Source of the DNA: Acidiphilium acidophilum
GTDB taxonomy: Bacteria > Pseudomonadota > Alphaproteobacteria > Acetobacterales > Acetobacteraceae
Assembly (NCBI RefSeq): GCF_033842475.1
Contig: NZ_JAWXYB010000018.1
Coordinates: 2,153,501-2,217,500 of the forward strand
Length of the DNA: 64,000 nucleotides
Reading direction: 5' to 3'
Part shown: positions 37,826 through 55,028 of the stretch, piece by piece
Numbering within the stretch: the stretch's first letter is position 1
How the letters are laid out: every line of letters begins with the position of its first letter
Made by a program: the position numbers and the translations under genes
The notes under the pieces: model-generated
The model's input: only the letters and a program-made list of their open reading frames with translations
What the model was told of the DNA's origin: nothing
Database searches by the model: none

Positions 37826-40800
37826 ATGAAGACCGCCGAACTCGCGCGTGACGCGCGCTATACCGCAACCTCCGGCAGCATGATTCTGACCGGCACCCAA
37901 GCCCTGATCCGCCTGCTGATCACCCAGCGCCGGCGGGATCGGGCGGCGCAGTTGAACACGGCGGGGTTTCTATCGGGCTATCGCGGTTCGCCGCTCGGCG
38001 GGCTCGATATCGCGGCGTTCGCGGCGGCCAAGGCGCTCGCCGCCGAGGATATCGTGTTCAAACCCGGGTTGAACGAGGACCTCGCGATGACCGCGGTGTG
38101 GGGCTCGCAGATGACGCCGCTATTCCCGGGCCACACCGCCGATGGCGTCTTCGCCATGTGGTATGGCAAGGGGCCGGGCGTCGATCGTTCCGGCGATGCG
38201 ATGAAACACGCGAATTACGCCGGTACCACGCGGCTCGGCGGAGTTCTGGTCGTCACCGGAGACGACCACGCGGCGAAATCCTCCTCGATCGCCAACCAGT
38301 CCGAACAGGCGTTGATCGCAGCCGGTGTGCCGGTGCTGGCGCCGAGTTCGGTGGCCGATATCCTCGATCTCGGCCTGTACGGCTGGGCCGCCTCGCGTCA
38401 TTCGGGCCTCTATATCGGGTTCAAGACGGTCGAGGAAATCATCGACTGTACCGCCTCGATCATCGCGGACCCCGATTTTCCGATCGTGATGCCCGAGATC
38501 GACCCGGCCAGCGTGGCGATGCGGCTGCACGAACCGGTGCTGGCGCAGGAAGCGCGGGTGCTGCGGGTGCGCCACCCGGCCTTGATGGAATTCCTCCGCG
38601 CCAACCGGGTCAACCGCCTGATCGATGCCGCGCCCGGCGCGCGGCTCGGCATCGTCACGGCGGGCAAATCCTACCTCGATGTCGAGCAGGCGAAGGCGGA
38701 TCTCGCGCTCGATGGGGTCCGCCTTCTCAAGCTCGGCATGACCTGGCCGCTGGAGCCCGACATCATTCGCAGCTTCGCCGCCGGGCTGGAAGAAATCATC
38801 GTCGTCGAGGAAAAGCAGCCGATCATCGAGGATCAGATCCGCACCATTTTGTACGGCACGGCCAACGCGCCGCGCGTGCTCGGCAAGACCGATGAACGCG
38901 GCCTGACCCTGCTCAAGCCTGAAGCAGACCTCTCCGCCGCGGAAATTACCCTGGCCCTGGGAGATCGCGCGCAACGGGTGCATTTCTCGGCCGCCCGCGC
39001 CACCAGCCTCGCCAATCTGCGCGCCAATATTGAGCTGTCCCGCGGCCTCGATTTCGGCGCGCACCGCACCCCGCATTTCTGCTCCGGCTGCCCGCATTCA
39101 ACCTCGACCGTGGTGCCGGAAGGCTCGCGGGCGATGGCCGGGATCGGCTGTCATTACATGGTCACCTGGATGGACCGCGAAACCGACGTGTTCAGCCAGA
39201 TGGGCGGCGAAGGTGCCGCATGGATCGGCCAGGCGCCGTTCACCACCGAGCGCCACGTATTCGCCAACCTCGGCGACGGGACCTACCATCATTCCGGCAG
39301 CCTCGCGATCCGCGCCGCGATCGCCGCCGGGGCGAATATCACCTACCGGGTGCTGTTCAACGATGCGGTCGCAATGACCGGAGGCCAGCATGTCGACGGC
39401 CCCCTGACCGTGCCGCAGATCACCCGGCAGATGGCATCCGAAGGTGTGGCTGTCATCGAAATCGTCACCGACGAGCCGGAAAAATACCAAAGCGTGACCG
39501 ATCTGGCGCCCGGCGTTGCGGTGCATCACCGCCGCACGCTCGATGAGGTGCAGCGGCGGCTGCGCGAGACGCCCGGAGTGACCATTCTGATCTACGATCA
39601 GACCTGCGCCACCGAAAAACGCCGCCGCCGCAAGCGCGGCACCATGGTCGATCCGGCCAAGCGTGCGTTCATCAACGAACGGGTCTGCGAAGGCTGCGGC
39701 GACTGCTCGAAAACCTCCAACTGCGTCTCGGTGGTTCCGGTCGAGACCGCATTCGGGCGGAAGCGCGCGATCGATCAATCGTCCTGCAACAAGGATTTCT
39801 CCTGCGTCGAGGGGTTCTGCCCCAGCTTCGTCACCGTTCATGGAGCCGGGCTGAAAAGGCCCGAAATCACTCTGTCCGGCGCCCCGGATGAGCTGCCCGA
39901 GCCGATCCTGCCGGACCTCGACCGGCCCTGGAATGTGGTGATCGCCGGGATCGGCGGCACCGGCGTCGTCACCATCGGCGCGTTGCTCGGCATGGCCGCC
40001 CATCTCGACGGCAAGCCGGTCTCGGTGCTCGACGTTCTCGGCCTCGCCCAGAAAGGCGGTGCGGTGGTGTCCCATGTCCGCTTCGGCGGTGCGGCGGGCA
40101 CCGGACAGGCTCTGCGGATTCCGCAGGGCCGCGCCGATCTGCTGCTCGGTTGTGATGCGCTGGTCTCCGCCGAACATGAAACCCTCGATTGTCTTGGCGA
40201 GGCGACGACCGCGGTGGTCAATCTGCACGAAACCATCACCGGGGCGTTCACCCGCGATCCGGATTTTTCACTGCCGATGCGCAAGCTGCGCCAGGTGATC
40301 GCCAAACGCATCGGCGAGGAGCGGCTTGCAACGCTCGATGCCACCGGCATCGCAACGGCACTGATGGGGGATGCCATCGCGACCAATCTGTTCGTGCTCG
40401 GCTATGCCTGGCAGCGCGGCAAGGTGCCCGTGGCGCGTCAGTCGATCGAGGCTGGCATCCGGCTGAACAATCAGGCGGTGGCGCTCAACCTCGCGGCCTT
40501 CGCCTGGGGCCGCGCCGCAGCGGTCGACCTTCCCCGCGTCACCACGAAAATCCCCGCTGCGGTGGAAAAGCCCGCCCCCTCCGATCACGACGGGATCATT
40601 GCGGCCTTCCGCGACGAACTGATCGCGTATCAGAATGTCGCCTATGCGGGACGCTACATGGCGCTGCTCGCCGAGGTCCGCCATGCCGAGCAGCGGGCGC
40701 GCCCGGATTCGACCAGTCTGACCGAGGCGGTCGCGCGCAACCTGTTCAAGCTGATGGCCTATAAGGACGAGTACGAGGTCGCCCGGCTTTACGCCGCCCC

Positions 40801-41257
40801 CGCGTTCCGCGCGGCGCTTGCGGCGCGCTTCGAGCCCGGCGCCACCCTGCGGTTCCACCTCGCCCCGCCATTGCTGGCGAAGCGGGATGCGCGCACCGGG
40901 CATCAGCAGAAGCGCGCGTACGGGGGCTGGATGCTGAAGGTGTTCGGCGTGCTGCAGACCTTCAAATTCCTGCGCGGCACCTTACTCAACCCGTTCGGCC
41001 ATACCGCCGAACGGCGGATGGAACGCGGCCTGATCGAGCGATATGAAACCTCGATCCGCACCGCGATCACACATATGAGCGAGGCGAATTTCGCCCGCGC
41101 CCTCGAACTTGCCACCCTGCCGGCGCAGATCCGCGGCTATGGCCATGTGAAGGCGCGCAACCTGGCGGCGGTCGAGCCGGTGTGGGCCGCGCTGGATGCC
41201 GCTTTGGCGTGCCCCTCACCGTCGCCGGCACCGCAATTCGGCATCGCCGCCGAATAG
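37826..41257 (+). CDS. Fused indolepyruvate/2-oxoacid:ferredoxin oxidoreductase
   Basis: 1143-residue single-chain 2-oxoacid:ferredoxin oxidoreductase of the indolepyruvate family, in which alpha (TPP-binding) and beta (gamma-type) subunits are fused. Residues about 1-400 carry the transketolase-like PYR and central domains (GFLSGYRGSPLGGLD; GDDHAAKSSS), then the TPP-binding part (HFCSGCPHS, NLGDGTYHHSG). A ferredoxin-like region with CEGCGDCSKTSNC and CNKDFSCVEGFC binds iron-sulfur cluster(s). The C-terminal reductase domain begins VVIAGIGGTGVVTIGALLGM. Substrate is probably a branched or aromatic 2-oxoacid. AGGAGCG precedes the ATG. Confidence 0.92.
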   Translation: MKTAELARDARYTATSGSMILTGTQALIRLLITQRRRDRAAQLNTAGFLSGYRGSPLGGLDIAAFAAAKALAAEDIVFKPGLNEDLAMTAVWGSQMTPLFPGHTADGVFAMWYGKGPGVDRSGDAMKHANYAGTTRLGGVLVVTGDDHAAKSSSIANQSEQALIAAGVPVLAPSSVADILDLGLYGWAASRHSGLYIGFKTVEEIIDCTASIIADPDFPIVMPEIDPASVAMRLHEPVLAQEARVLRVRHPALMEFLRANRVNRLIDAAPGARLGIVTAGKSYLDVEQAKADLALDGVRLLKLGMTWPLEPDIIRSFAAGLEEIIVVEEKQPIIEDQIRTILYGTANAPRVLGKTDERGLTLLKPEADLSAAEITLALGDRAQRVHFSAARATSLANLRANIELSRGLDFGAHRTPHFCSGCPHSTSTVVPEGSRAMAGIGCHYMVTWMDRETDVFSQMGGEGAAWIGQAPFTTERHVFANLGDGTYHHSGSLAIRAAIAAGANITYRVLFNDAVAMTGGQHVDGPLTVPQITRQMASEGVAVIEIVTDEPEKYQSVTDLAPGVAVHHRRTLDEVQRRLRETPGVTILIYDQTCATEKRRRRKRGTMVDPAKRAFINERVCEGCGDCSKTSNCVSVVPVETAFGRKRAIDQSSCNKDFSCVEGFCPSFVTVHGAGLKRPEITLSGAPDELPEPILPDLDRPWNVVIAGIGGTGVVTIGALLGMAAHLDGKPVSVLDVLGLAQKGGAVVSHVRFGGAAGTGQALRIPQGRADLLLGCDALVSAEHETLDCLGEATTAVVNLHETITGAFTRDPDFSLPMRKLRQVIAKRIGEERLATLDATGIATALMGDAIATNLFVLGYAWQRGKVPVARQSIEAGIRLNNQAVALNLAAFAWGRAAAVDLPRVTTKIPAAVEKPAPSDHDGIIAAFRDELIAYQNVAYAGRYMALLAEVRHAEQRARPDSTSLTEAVARNLFKLMAYKDEYEVARLYAAPAFRAALAARFEPGATLRFHLAPPLLAKRDARTGHQQKRAYGGWMLKVFGVLQTFKFLRGTLLNPFGHTAERRMERGLIERYETSIRTAITHMSEANFARALELATLPAQIRGYGHVKARNLAAVEPVWAALDAALACPSPSPAPQFGIAAE

Positions 41258-41357
41258 GGTTGGTTGCAAATTGCATAAGTTCGTTACAGATCGAACGCCT
41301 ATATGAAGCCTGTCCGGCGCTGCACTGCCAGCGTCGCCTGTCGAAGGAGACCTGCTC

Positions 41358-41660
41358 ATGAGGAGTCGCGCTTTACCCCCGAAATTGACCCGCACCCTGC
41401 TGGCCGCGACGGCAGCGGTAGCGGTTGCCGCCCTCGCTGTGCCGCAATCGGCGTATGCGTGGTGGCGGCCCCATGCCGGGATCGGAATTTCGATCCCCCT
41501 GGTCGTGCCGGGACCGCCGGTCTACTACCCGCCGCCACCGCCCGCCTATGCCTATTACGGTCCGCCGCCGGTTTATTACCGGCCACCGCCACGGCGCTGG
41601 ATTCCGCCTCATCGCAACTGGGCCGGTGCCTGGATTCCGGGCCATTGGGTCTATCGCTGA
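41358..41660 (+). CDS. Secreted Pro/Tyr-rich small protein
   Basis: 100-residue protein with a signal peptide (about residues 1-34, ending AYA) followed by WWRPHAG, a proline/tyrosine-rich middle (many PPP and YY) and a C-terminus AGAWIPGHW. This W-x-P-G-H-W motif is common in small periplasmic proteins of alphaproteobacteria with no assigned function. GGAG lies 9-10 nt before the ATG. The opposite strand also has long open frames but they are composition artefacts. Confidence 0.72.
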   Translation: MRSRALPPKLTRTLLAATAAVAVAALAVPQSAYAWWRPHAGIGISIPLVVPGPPVYYPPPPPAYAYYGPPPVYYRPPPRRWIPPHRNWAGAWIPGHWVYR

Positions 41661-41687
41661 TCGCGAGTGACCGGCGGCGCGGACCGG

Positions 41688-42230
41688 CTATGACGTGACG
41701 AGGTGCTCGCGCAGGCGCGGCATCAGCTCGACGAGGTTGCACGGGCGGTGCCGCGCGTCGAGCTGGAAGACCAGAATATCGTCCCACCCGTCCTTCACCG
41801 CGCCGGTCGATCCCGGCAAGGCGAACAAATAGGTTCCACCCGCCACGCCGCCGATCGCGCGGGACTGGATCGTGGAGGTGCCGATTTTCTGGTAGCTCAG
41901 CATCCGGAACAATTCACCGAACCCTTCGATCCGCTTTTCGACCACCCGGTCGAACGCTTCAGGCGTGACATCGCGGCCGGTGACGCCGGTGCCACCGGTG
42001 GTGATCACCACGTCGATCGCGGGATTGCCGATCCACGCGCGCAACTGGCGCTCGATGAGATCAGCGTCGTCACGCAGGATCACCCGGTCCGCGAGATGAT
42101 GTCCTGAAGCGACCACCCGTTCGGCGAGAGCCGCGCCCGAGGTATCGTTGTCGAGGGTTCGGGTGTCCGACACGGTCATCACCGCGATCGACACCGCCAC
42201 GAAGGCCCGACTTTCATCAATGCGCGACAT
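41688..42230 (-). CDS. moaB: Molybdenum cofactor biosynthesis protein B
   Basis: 180-residue MogA/MoaB-family protein, which adenylylates molybdopterin or acts in Mo insertion. The family motif is VITTGGTGVTGRDVTPEAF, with the later substrate loop ALPGSTGAVKDGWDDIL. The frame is open for another 223 codons upstream, but ATG 42230 gives the standard start (SRIDESRAFVAVSIAVMTVSD), and the upstream part runs antisense through the DUF1295 gene. It stands alone; no other mo- genes are in the window. Confidence 0.92.
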   Translation of the reverse strand: MSRIDESRAFVAVSIAVMTVSDTRTLDNDTSGAALAERVVASGHHLADRVILRDDADLIERQLRAWIGNPAIDVVITTGGTGVTGRDVTPEAFDRVVEKRIEGFGELFRMLSYQKIGTSTIQSRAIGGVAGGTYLFALPGSTGAVKDGWDDILVFQLDARHRPCNLVELMPRLREHLVTS

Positions 42231-42338
42231 CGGCACGATCCCCTTTCCTCGCATGAACCGGCATCTCCTATAGGACATTTTGGCGTCGCCCCGAAGAGCG
42301 ACCCTTGACGCGGGCCGGGCGCGATGAATGTCTAGGCG

Positions 42339-43136
42339 ATGGATTATGTTTTTCTCGCACTCGCGCTGTTCGTTCTTCTGGCTCTGGTGATGACGGGGGC
42401 GTGGGTGATGCAGCGCCAGACCCGCAATTCCGGCTGGGTCGATGTGTTCTGGACCTTCGGAACCGGTATCGCCGGCGCGATCGGTGCCATGGTGCCGCTC
42501 GGCGTGGCACCGTGGGGCCGGCGCGTGCTGGTGGCGGCGCTGGTGCTGATCTGGGCCGGGCGGTTGGGGAGCTACATCATGATGCGCACCCGGGCGATCA
42601 CCCACGAGGATGCGCGCTATGCGCGGTTCCGGTCGGAATGGGGGGCGAATTTCGAATCGCGCATGTTCTGGCTGCTGATGATCCAGGCCGTGGTCGCATG
42701 GCTGCTGGCGATTTGCGTCACGATCGCGGCCAATAACCCCCACGCTCTCGCGCCTGGCTGGACAGTGGCCGGCATCGCGGTTTTCGTGATCTCGCTGGGC
42801 GGCGAAGCGCTGGCGGACCGGCAGATGCACGCCTTCCGCGCTGATAAGTCCAACAAGGGGAAGGTTTGCGAGGCGGGGCTGTGGGGCTGGTCGCGTCATC
42901 CGAACTATTTCTTCGAATTCCTGATCTGGTTGAGCTATCCGCTCATTGCGCTCGCGGGATTGTGGTGGGTCGGGTTCGTCGCACTGATCGGGCCGGTCTT
43001 CATGTATGTGCTGCTCGATAAAATATCCGGCGTGCCGCCTCTGGAGCGCGAAATGGTCGAATCGCGCGGGGCGGCCTATCGCGATTATCAGGCGCGGGTC
43101 AGTCCGATGATCCCCCTGCCGCCGCGCCGCCGTTAG
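42339..43136 (+). CDS. DUF1295 (steroid 5-alpha-reductase-like) membrane protein
   Basis: 265-residue integral membrane protein with about six or seven hydrophobic segments. Its C-terminal part has LWGWSRHPNYFFEFLIWLSY and PPLEREMVESRGAAYRDYQ, the family signature shared with sterol/fatty-acid reductases that bind NADPH. DUF1295 genes are often found beside CFA synthase-like and FAD/DUF1365 genes; here a CFA-like gene follows after 66 nt. Likely a reductase acting on lipid double bonds, but this is an inference. Confidence 0.85.
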   Translation: MDYVFLALALFVLLALVMTGAWVMQRQTRNSGWVDVFWTFGTGIAGAIGAMVPLGVAPWGRRVLVAALVLIWAGRLGSYIMMRTRAITHEDARYARFRSEWGANFESRMFWLLMIQAVVAWLLAICVTIAANNPHALAPGWTVAGIAVFVISLGGEALADRQMHAFRADKSNKGKVCEAGLWGWSRHPNYFFEFLIWLSYPLIALAGLWWVGFVALIGPVFMYVLLDKISGVPPLEREMVESRGAAYRDYQARVSPMIPLPPRRR

Positions 43137-43202
43137 AATGAACTCATCCGTTCGCCGCGTTCAACCGTAGTTCAAGCAGAGAATCCCCACCTGGAGTCAC
43201 CG

Positions 43203-44231
43203 ATGAATTTCGCCGCCGCCATGGCCGACGCCGCCGAACGCCTGCCGATCCCCGATGGACTGACCCGCAGGGGTATCGCCGGGCTGGTCGGCCGGACCGA
43301 CCGGAAGCTCGCCGATGCCTCGGTCACCACCGAACGGGCCTTCGCGCTCGACATGGCGCGTTTGCCGATCGCCCTGCACACGGATGCTGCCAACGCCCAG
43401 CACTATGAGGTGCCAGCCTCGTTCTTTGCGCTCGTGCTCGGGCCGCGCCGGAAATATTCATCCTGCTTCTACGACACACCGCAGAGCAGTCTGGCCGATG
43501 CCGAAGTCGCAGCGCTGGAGCGCACCTGCGTCAATGCGGGTCTCGCCGACGGCCAGACGATTCTCGAACTCGGCTGCGGCTGGGGCTCGCTCAGCCTGTG
43601 GATGGCCGAGCATTACCCGTCAGCAAAGATCACCGCGGTCTCGAACTCTGCCTCGCAGCGCGCCTATATCGAGGCGCAGGCGATGGCGCGGGGCTTTCGA
43701 AACCTGACGATCGTGACCGCGGATATGAACGATTTCGACACAGCGACGCGGTTCGACCGGGTGGTCTCGGTCGAGATGTTCGAGCACATGTCCAACTGGC
43801 GCGCATTGCTCGAACGGGTGCGTTCATGGCTGACGCCGGAGGGGGCCTTGTTCCTCCACGTATTCTCCCATCGACGCGGCACCTACCGCTTCGATCATCA
43901 CGACCGTGGCGACTGGATCGCGCAGCATTTCTTCACCGGCGGCATCATGCCGAGCCATGGGCTGATCGCCCAGTTCCCTGACCTGTTCACCCTGGAGGCC
44001 GACTGGCGCTGGAGCGGCGCGCATTATGCCCGTACCGCACGCGACTGGCTCGACAATTACGATCGTCATGAAGGCGCGATCGATGAGATCCTGCAATCGG
44101 TCTACCGCCAGGAAGCGCCGCTATGGAAACGCCGCTGGCGCCTGTTCTTCCTCGCGACCGAGGGTTTGTTCGGCTATCGCGGCGGCGAAGCCTGGGGGGT
44201 CAGCCATTATCGGCTGCGCCCGGTCGGATGA
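43203..44231 (+). CDS. Cyclopropane-fatty-acyl-phospholipid synthase-like methyltransferase
   Basis: 342-residue SAM-dependent methyltransferase, paralogue of the enzyme at 5721 but shorter, without the N-terminal extension of that protein. It contains HYEVPASFFALVLGPRRKYS and LELGCGWGSLSLWMAEHYPS, then the SAM-pocket and FEHMSNWRALL. The gene overlaps its membrane-protein partner by ATGA. The combination with DUF1295 upstream suggests lipid modification. Whether it makes cyclopropane rings or another methylated acyl chain cannot be told. Confidence 0.88.
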   Translation: MNFAAAMADAAERLPIPDGLTRRGIAGLVGRTDRKLADASVTTERAFALDMARLPIALHTDAANAQHYEVPASFFALVLGPRRKYSSCFYDTPQSSLADAEVAALERTCVNAGLADGQTILELGCGWGSLSLWMAEHYPSAKITAVSNSASQRAYIEAQAMARGFRNLTIVTADMNDFDTATRFDRVVSVEMFEHMSNWRALLERVRSWLTPEGALFLHVFSHRRGTYRFDHHDRGDWIAQHFFTGGIMPSHGLIAQFPDLFTLEADWRWSGAHYARTARDWLDNYDRHEGAIDEILQSVYRQEAPLWKRRWRLFFLATEGLFGYRGGEAWGVSHYRLRPVG

Positions 44232-44812
44232 GGGGATTGTTCGCGGCGCTGGGGCGCTACATCGCTCACGACGACCCGCTGACCGCGGCGCTCAACAAGG
44301 TCGCGATGGTGCTGGCCGGCAATACGCCGTTCTATCCGCTCTATCTCTGGGCCGTGCTGGGGCACGATGCCTCACCGGTCATTCTGCTGACTTTGTGTTC
44401 CTTTCCGTTCTGGGCGGTTGTGCCCGCCATCGCGCGCCGCAACGGGCTGGCGGGCCGGGTGTTTCTTACGACCATCGGCGTACTCAACACGATCTGGTGC
44501 AGCATCATCCTCGGATTCGACTCCGGTACGGCGCTATTTCTGATCCCCTGCGTCGTGCTCGCCACGCTGGGATTTCATCAGCGGGAGCGAAAACTCTCGC
44601 TCGCGATCGCCGCCCTGCCCTTCATAGCCTACGGCTTCCTGCGCATCGCGGATATATCACCGCCACGGCTCTATCAGCAGGCCGAATATTCGAGCCTGAT
44701 CACGCTCAATGGTTTCAGCGTCGCCTGCCTGATCGGCTTTCTCGGCCTCGCCTTCGCCGCCGCCCGCCCCACCGCCAAGACGCCCCTTGCGCCAATCCGC
44801 AGGGAAAGCTAG
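44228..44812 (+). CDS. Integral membrane protein, unknown function
   Basis: 194-residue polytopic protein with about five hydrophobic segments (for example FLLIPCVVLATLGF and FPFWAVVPAI) and a short basic C-terminal tail. The start ATG 44228 overlaps the stop of the methyltransferase gene (ATGA), indicating a shared function with it, perhaps in lipid transport or modification. No family is recognised with confidence. Confidence 0.75.
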   Translation: MRGLFAALGRYIAHDDPLTAALNKVAMVLAGNTPFYPLYLWAVLGHDASPVILLTLCSFPFWAVVPAIARRNGLAGRVFLTTIGVLNTIWCSIILGFDSGTALFLIPCVVLATLGFHQRERKLSLAIAALPFIAYGFLRIADISPPRLYQQAEYSSLITLNGFSVACLIGFLGLAFAAARPTAKTPLAPIRRES

Positions 44813-44825
44813 ATCAGCACCAACC

Positions 44826-44900
44826 GGGCGCGTAGCTCAGCGGTAGAGCATCGCCTTCACACGGCGGGGGTCACAGGTTCAATCCCTGTCGCGCCCACCA
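44826..44900 (+). tRNA. tRNA-Val (anticodon CAC)
   Basis: Acceptor stem GGGCGCG/CGCGCCC, D arm GCTC-AGCGGTAGA-GC, anticodon arm TCGCC-TTCACAC-GGCGG with anticodon CAC (decodes GUG), T arm ACAGG-TTCAATC-CCTGT, discriminator A and encoded CCA. The variable loop is GGGTC-like. It lies between the membrane-protein gene and a region of mobile-element debris, a common site for insertion. Confidence 0.95.
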
Positions 44901-45227
44901 GGTTTCCAACGTGAGCATCGCGAGTCACTGGGAAGTCTGGCCCTGCCACCTGCCAAGGTTACGGCATTCACGCGTTTCGCTTGCCCGTCCGATCTGGCTC
45001 TGAGTCTGGATGATTTTAGGACTGCCGGGGAACGATGTGCGATTGCGGATGGCGCTCTGGATCATTTTGGTGATGCGCGGCGTGCGGCGATAGGGAGTGC
45101 GCTGGTAGGGCGGGTGTTGGAGACCGGTTCGCTGGTGGTCGCCAAACTCGGCAGCACCCGGGCGCGGGAGATTTAAGGACTGGGAAACAATTATCGCTTC
45201 GGCCGATGCGTGGCTCCTCAACGCGTC
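44901..45227. other. Mobile-element debris after tRNA-Val
   Basis: No intact gene. In the forward frame through 45006 the stretch 45003-45176 reads GDARRAAIGSALVGRVLETG and then SLVVAKLGSTRAREI before a TAA. This resembles the N-terminal DNA-binding part of IS4-like transposases (a G-D-x-R-R motif with a Ser/Leu repeat), so it may be a transposase remnant. The call is tentative. Confidence 0.35.
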
Positions 45228-46265
45228 TGTTGGCGGCGGTGAGAATCCGCGCATAAACGGCGCGGGATAGTTACCATAGTGAATTGACTTAATGAGTGCG
45301 GGGCAGTTTGACACGGTGTGGGAGAGTTGGCGGAGGAGGCAGTGGCAGTGGGTAGCTGTCCCTCTGCTCTGAGGCTGCTGCCGTGCTCGCAGCCGTCAAG
45401 GACGCTTCGCGCCGCGCAAGAGCGCGGTGGCCTTCGGCCATCCTTGACCGCCGCTGCGCGCGACAGCGTCGGAATTCGCAGGTCGGGACGACAGGATGGC
45501 CGTGCTGATCGAACTACAGGATTGGTGTTGTATCAGTGGCGCTGGCGCTTTCAGGGTGGGCGTCGCGCGCCGGTGTCGTTTTGATCAATCCTGGCAATCC
45601 GGCTCGGGCGACGTTGAGGCCGGAGACCTGTCAAGCGCACGAAAGGTGAAACGGAGCGACCGCAACGATGACAGAGGTGATGTCCTGGGGGAGTACTGCT
45701 GGTCCAGGGCTTTCGCGAAGCCCCGGCGATTGCCAATCCACGCGAAAGCGCGGTTTCCGGTTGCTTAGCAGGACCATGATCCGTCACGCGGACCGCCCGA
45801 GCGCGGTAATGGCGATTTCTCGCCGCATGCATGACACGTCCTCGCGGGGTTGCCTGATAACGTCGGCGAGCTTCTCTTTGCCGTTCACGACGAGCTTCCC
45901 GGGCGCAAGTTCGCATGCAGTAGATCTGACCTCGGTCGCACTGTGGGCAGACAAGCACTTGGCACAGACAGCGACTGCAAACGAACATTCTGCAGATTAT
46001 TCCATCAACGCCTGCGGCCGAGCATGACCTGCTGACGCAATTCACACTGTCTTTGGTCATCTGGTCCAACAACTGCTCACTTCCCCAGCTGATTCAAATC
46101 CTCGAACGTTCTGCGTTTCCTGACGGACCTCGTACCCGGCCGATCTGGTTCTCGTGTGATTTAGGCGCCGGGTCCAGGTTGCCGTAAAGGCCGGTCAGTG
46201 CCGTCCATTTAAATGGACTCGGCAGCTACGCGCCGTTTATGCGCGGATTCTCACCGCCGCCAACA
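45228..46265. mobile_element. IS21-like non-autonomous element, 1038 bp
   Basis: The ends are 37-bp perfect inverted repeats beginning TGTTGGCGGCGGTGAGAATC and continuing CGCGCATAAACGGCGCG (left 45228-45264; right complement 46229-46265). They start with TG and finish with CA. They are flanked by the 6-bp direct repeat CGCGTC (45222-45227 and 46266-46271). TG...CA ends and a short duplication are features of the IS21 family, but there is no istA or istB inside. The only reasonable gene inside is a zinc-ribbon protein on the minus strand. Confidence 0.75.
45551..45988 (-). CDS. Zinc-ribbon cargo protein of the IS21-like element
   Basis: 145-residue frame with cysteine pairs: CSRCLCQVLVCPQC and CMRTC near the N-terminus, then an Arg/Ala-rich stretch (REARRRYQATPRGRVMHAAR), and a second CHRCGR pair near the C-terminus. 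It resembles zinc-ribbon proteins carried by mobile elements in proteobacteria. An upstream in-frame Met (46072) is possible; 45988 places the start right before the first cysteine. Function is unknown; it might bind DNA or RNA. Base composition is lower in GC than the surrounding operons. Confidence 0.5.
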   Translation of the reverse strand: MFVCSRCLCQVLVCPQCDRGQIYCMRTCAREARRERQREARRRYQATPRGRVMHAARNRHYRARAVRVTDHGPAKQPETALSRGLAIAGASRKPWTSSTPPGHHLCHRCGRSVSPFVRLTGLRPQRRPSRIARIDQNDTGARRPP

Positions 46266-46340
46266 CGCGTCCATCCGACGGATCGTCAGACTCGTCGCAC
46301 GCTAATGAAAATCGAATATTAAACCACGAGTCAGGCTCCC

Positions 46341-46370
46341 AAAAAAAACCGGCACCTCAAGGGTGCCGGC
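46341..46370 (-). terminator. Rho-independent terminator of the rplK-rpoC operon
   Basis: On the minus strand CCGGCACC (46369-46362) pairs with GGTGCCGG (46356-46349), an 8-bp stem with a 5-nt loop, followed directly by eight T residues (complement of 46341-46348). It lies 25 nt after the rpoC stop. Confidence 0.9.
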
Positions 46371-46394
46371 TTTCTCAAGGACTTCAACTCGCCG

Positions 46395-50561
<4,167 letters not shown>

Positions 50562-50628
50562 GCAATAGTCCCTTTCATCAGCACGGAATGCTGCCATCCC
50601 GCGCCATGATCAAACCCGATTCCGTGGA

Positions 50629-54837
<4,209 letters not shown>

Positions 54838-54950
54838 ACCCCAATCAATAATTCAGTAACGACCCATCGCCCAACACAGCGATGCCGTATCGTATCAGCC
54901 AAATCACACCCCCATCACGCAGCGGCGATTGGAGACGCAACAGCAAACAG

Positions 54951-54974
54951 GCGGAGTGCCGAAGGGCACCCCGC
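54951..54974 (-). terminator. Hairpin attenuator between rplL and rpoB
   Basis: On the minus strand GCGGGGTGCC pairs with GGCACTCCGC (one G-U pair, 4-nt loop CTTC), a strong hairpin without a true T tract, in the 190-nt gap between rplL and rpoB. This is where many bacteria partly terminate to set the ribosomal-protein to polymerase ratio. Confidence 0.55.
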
Positions 54975-55028
54975 CATAGTCAGATCTTAAACGCCCCGAT
55001 GAGTTGCCTCACGCGGCGTTGCTGAAAA

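Noticed and set aside
45318-45768. Plus-strand frames inside the IS21-like element (45318-45584 and 45496-45768)
   Set aside because: They oppose the cysteine-patterned zinc-ribbon frame and show no recognisable motif.
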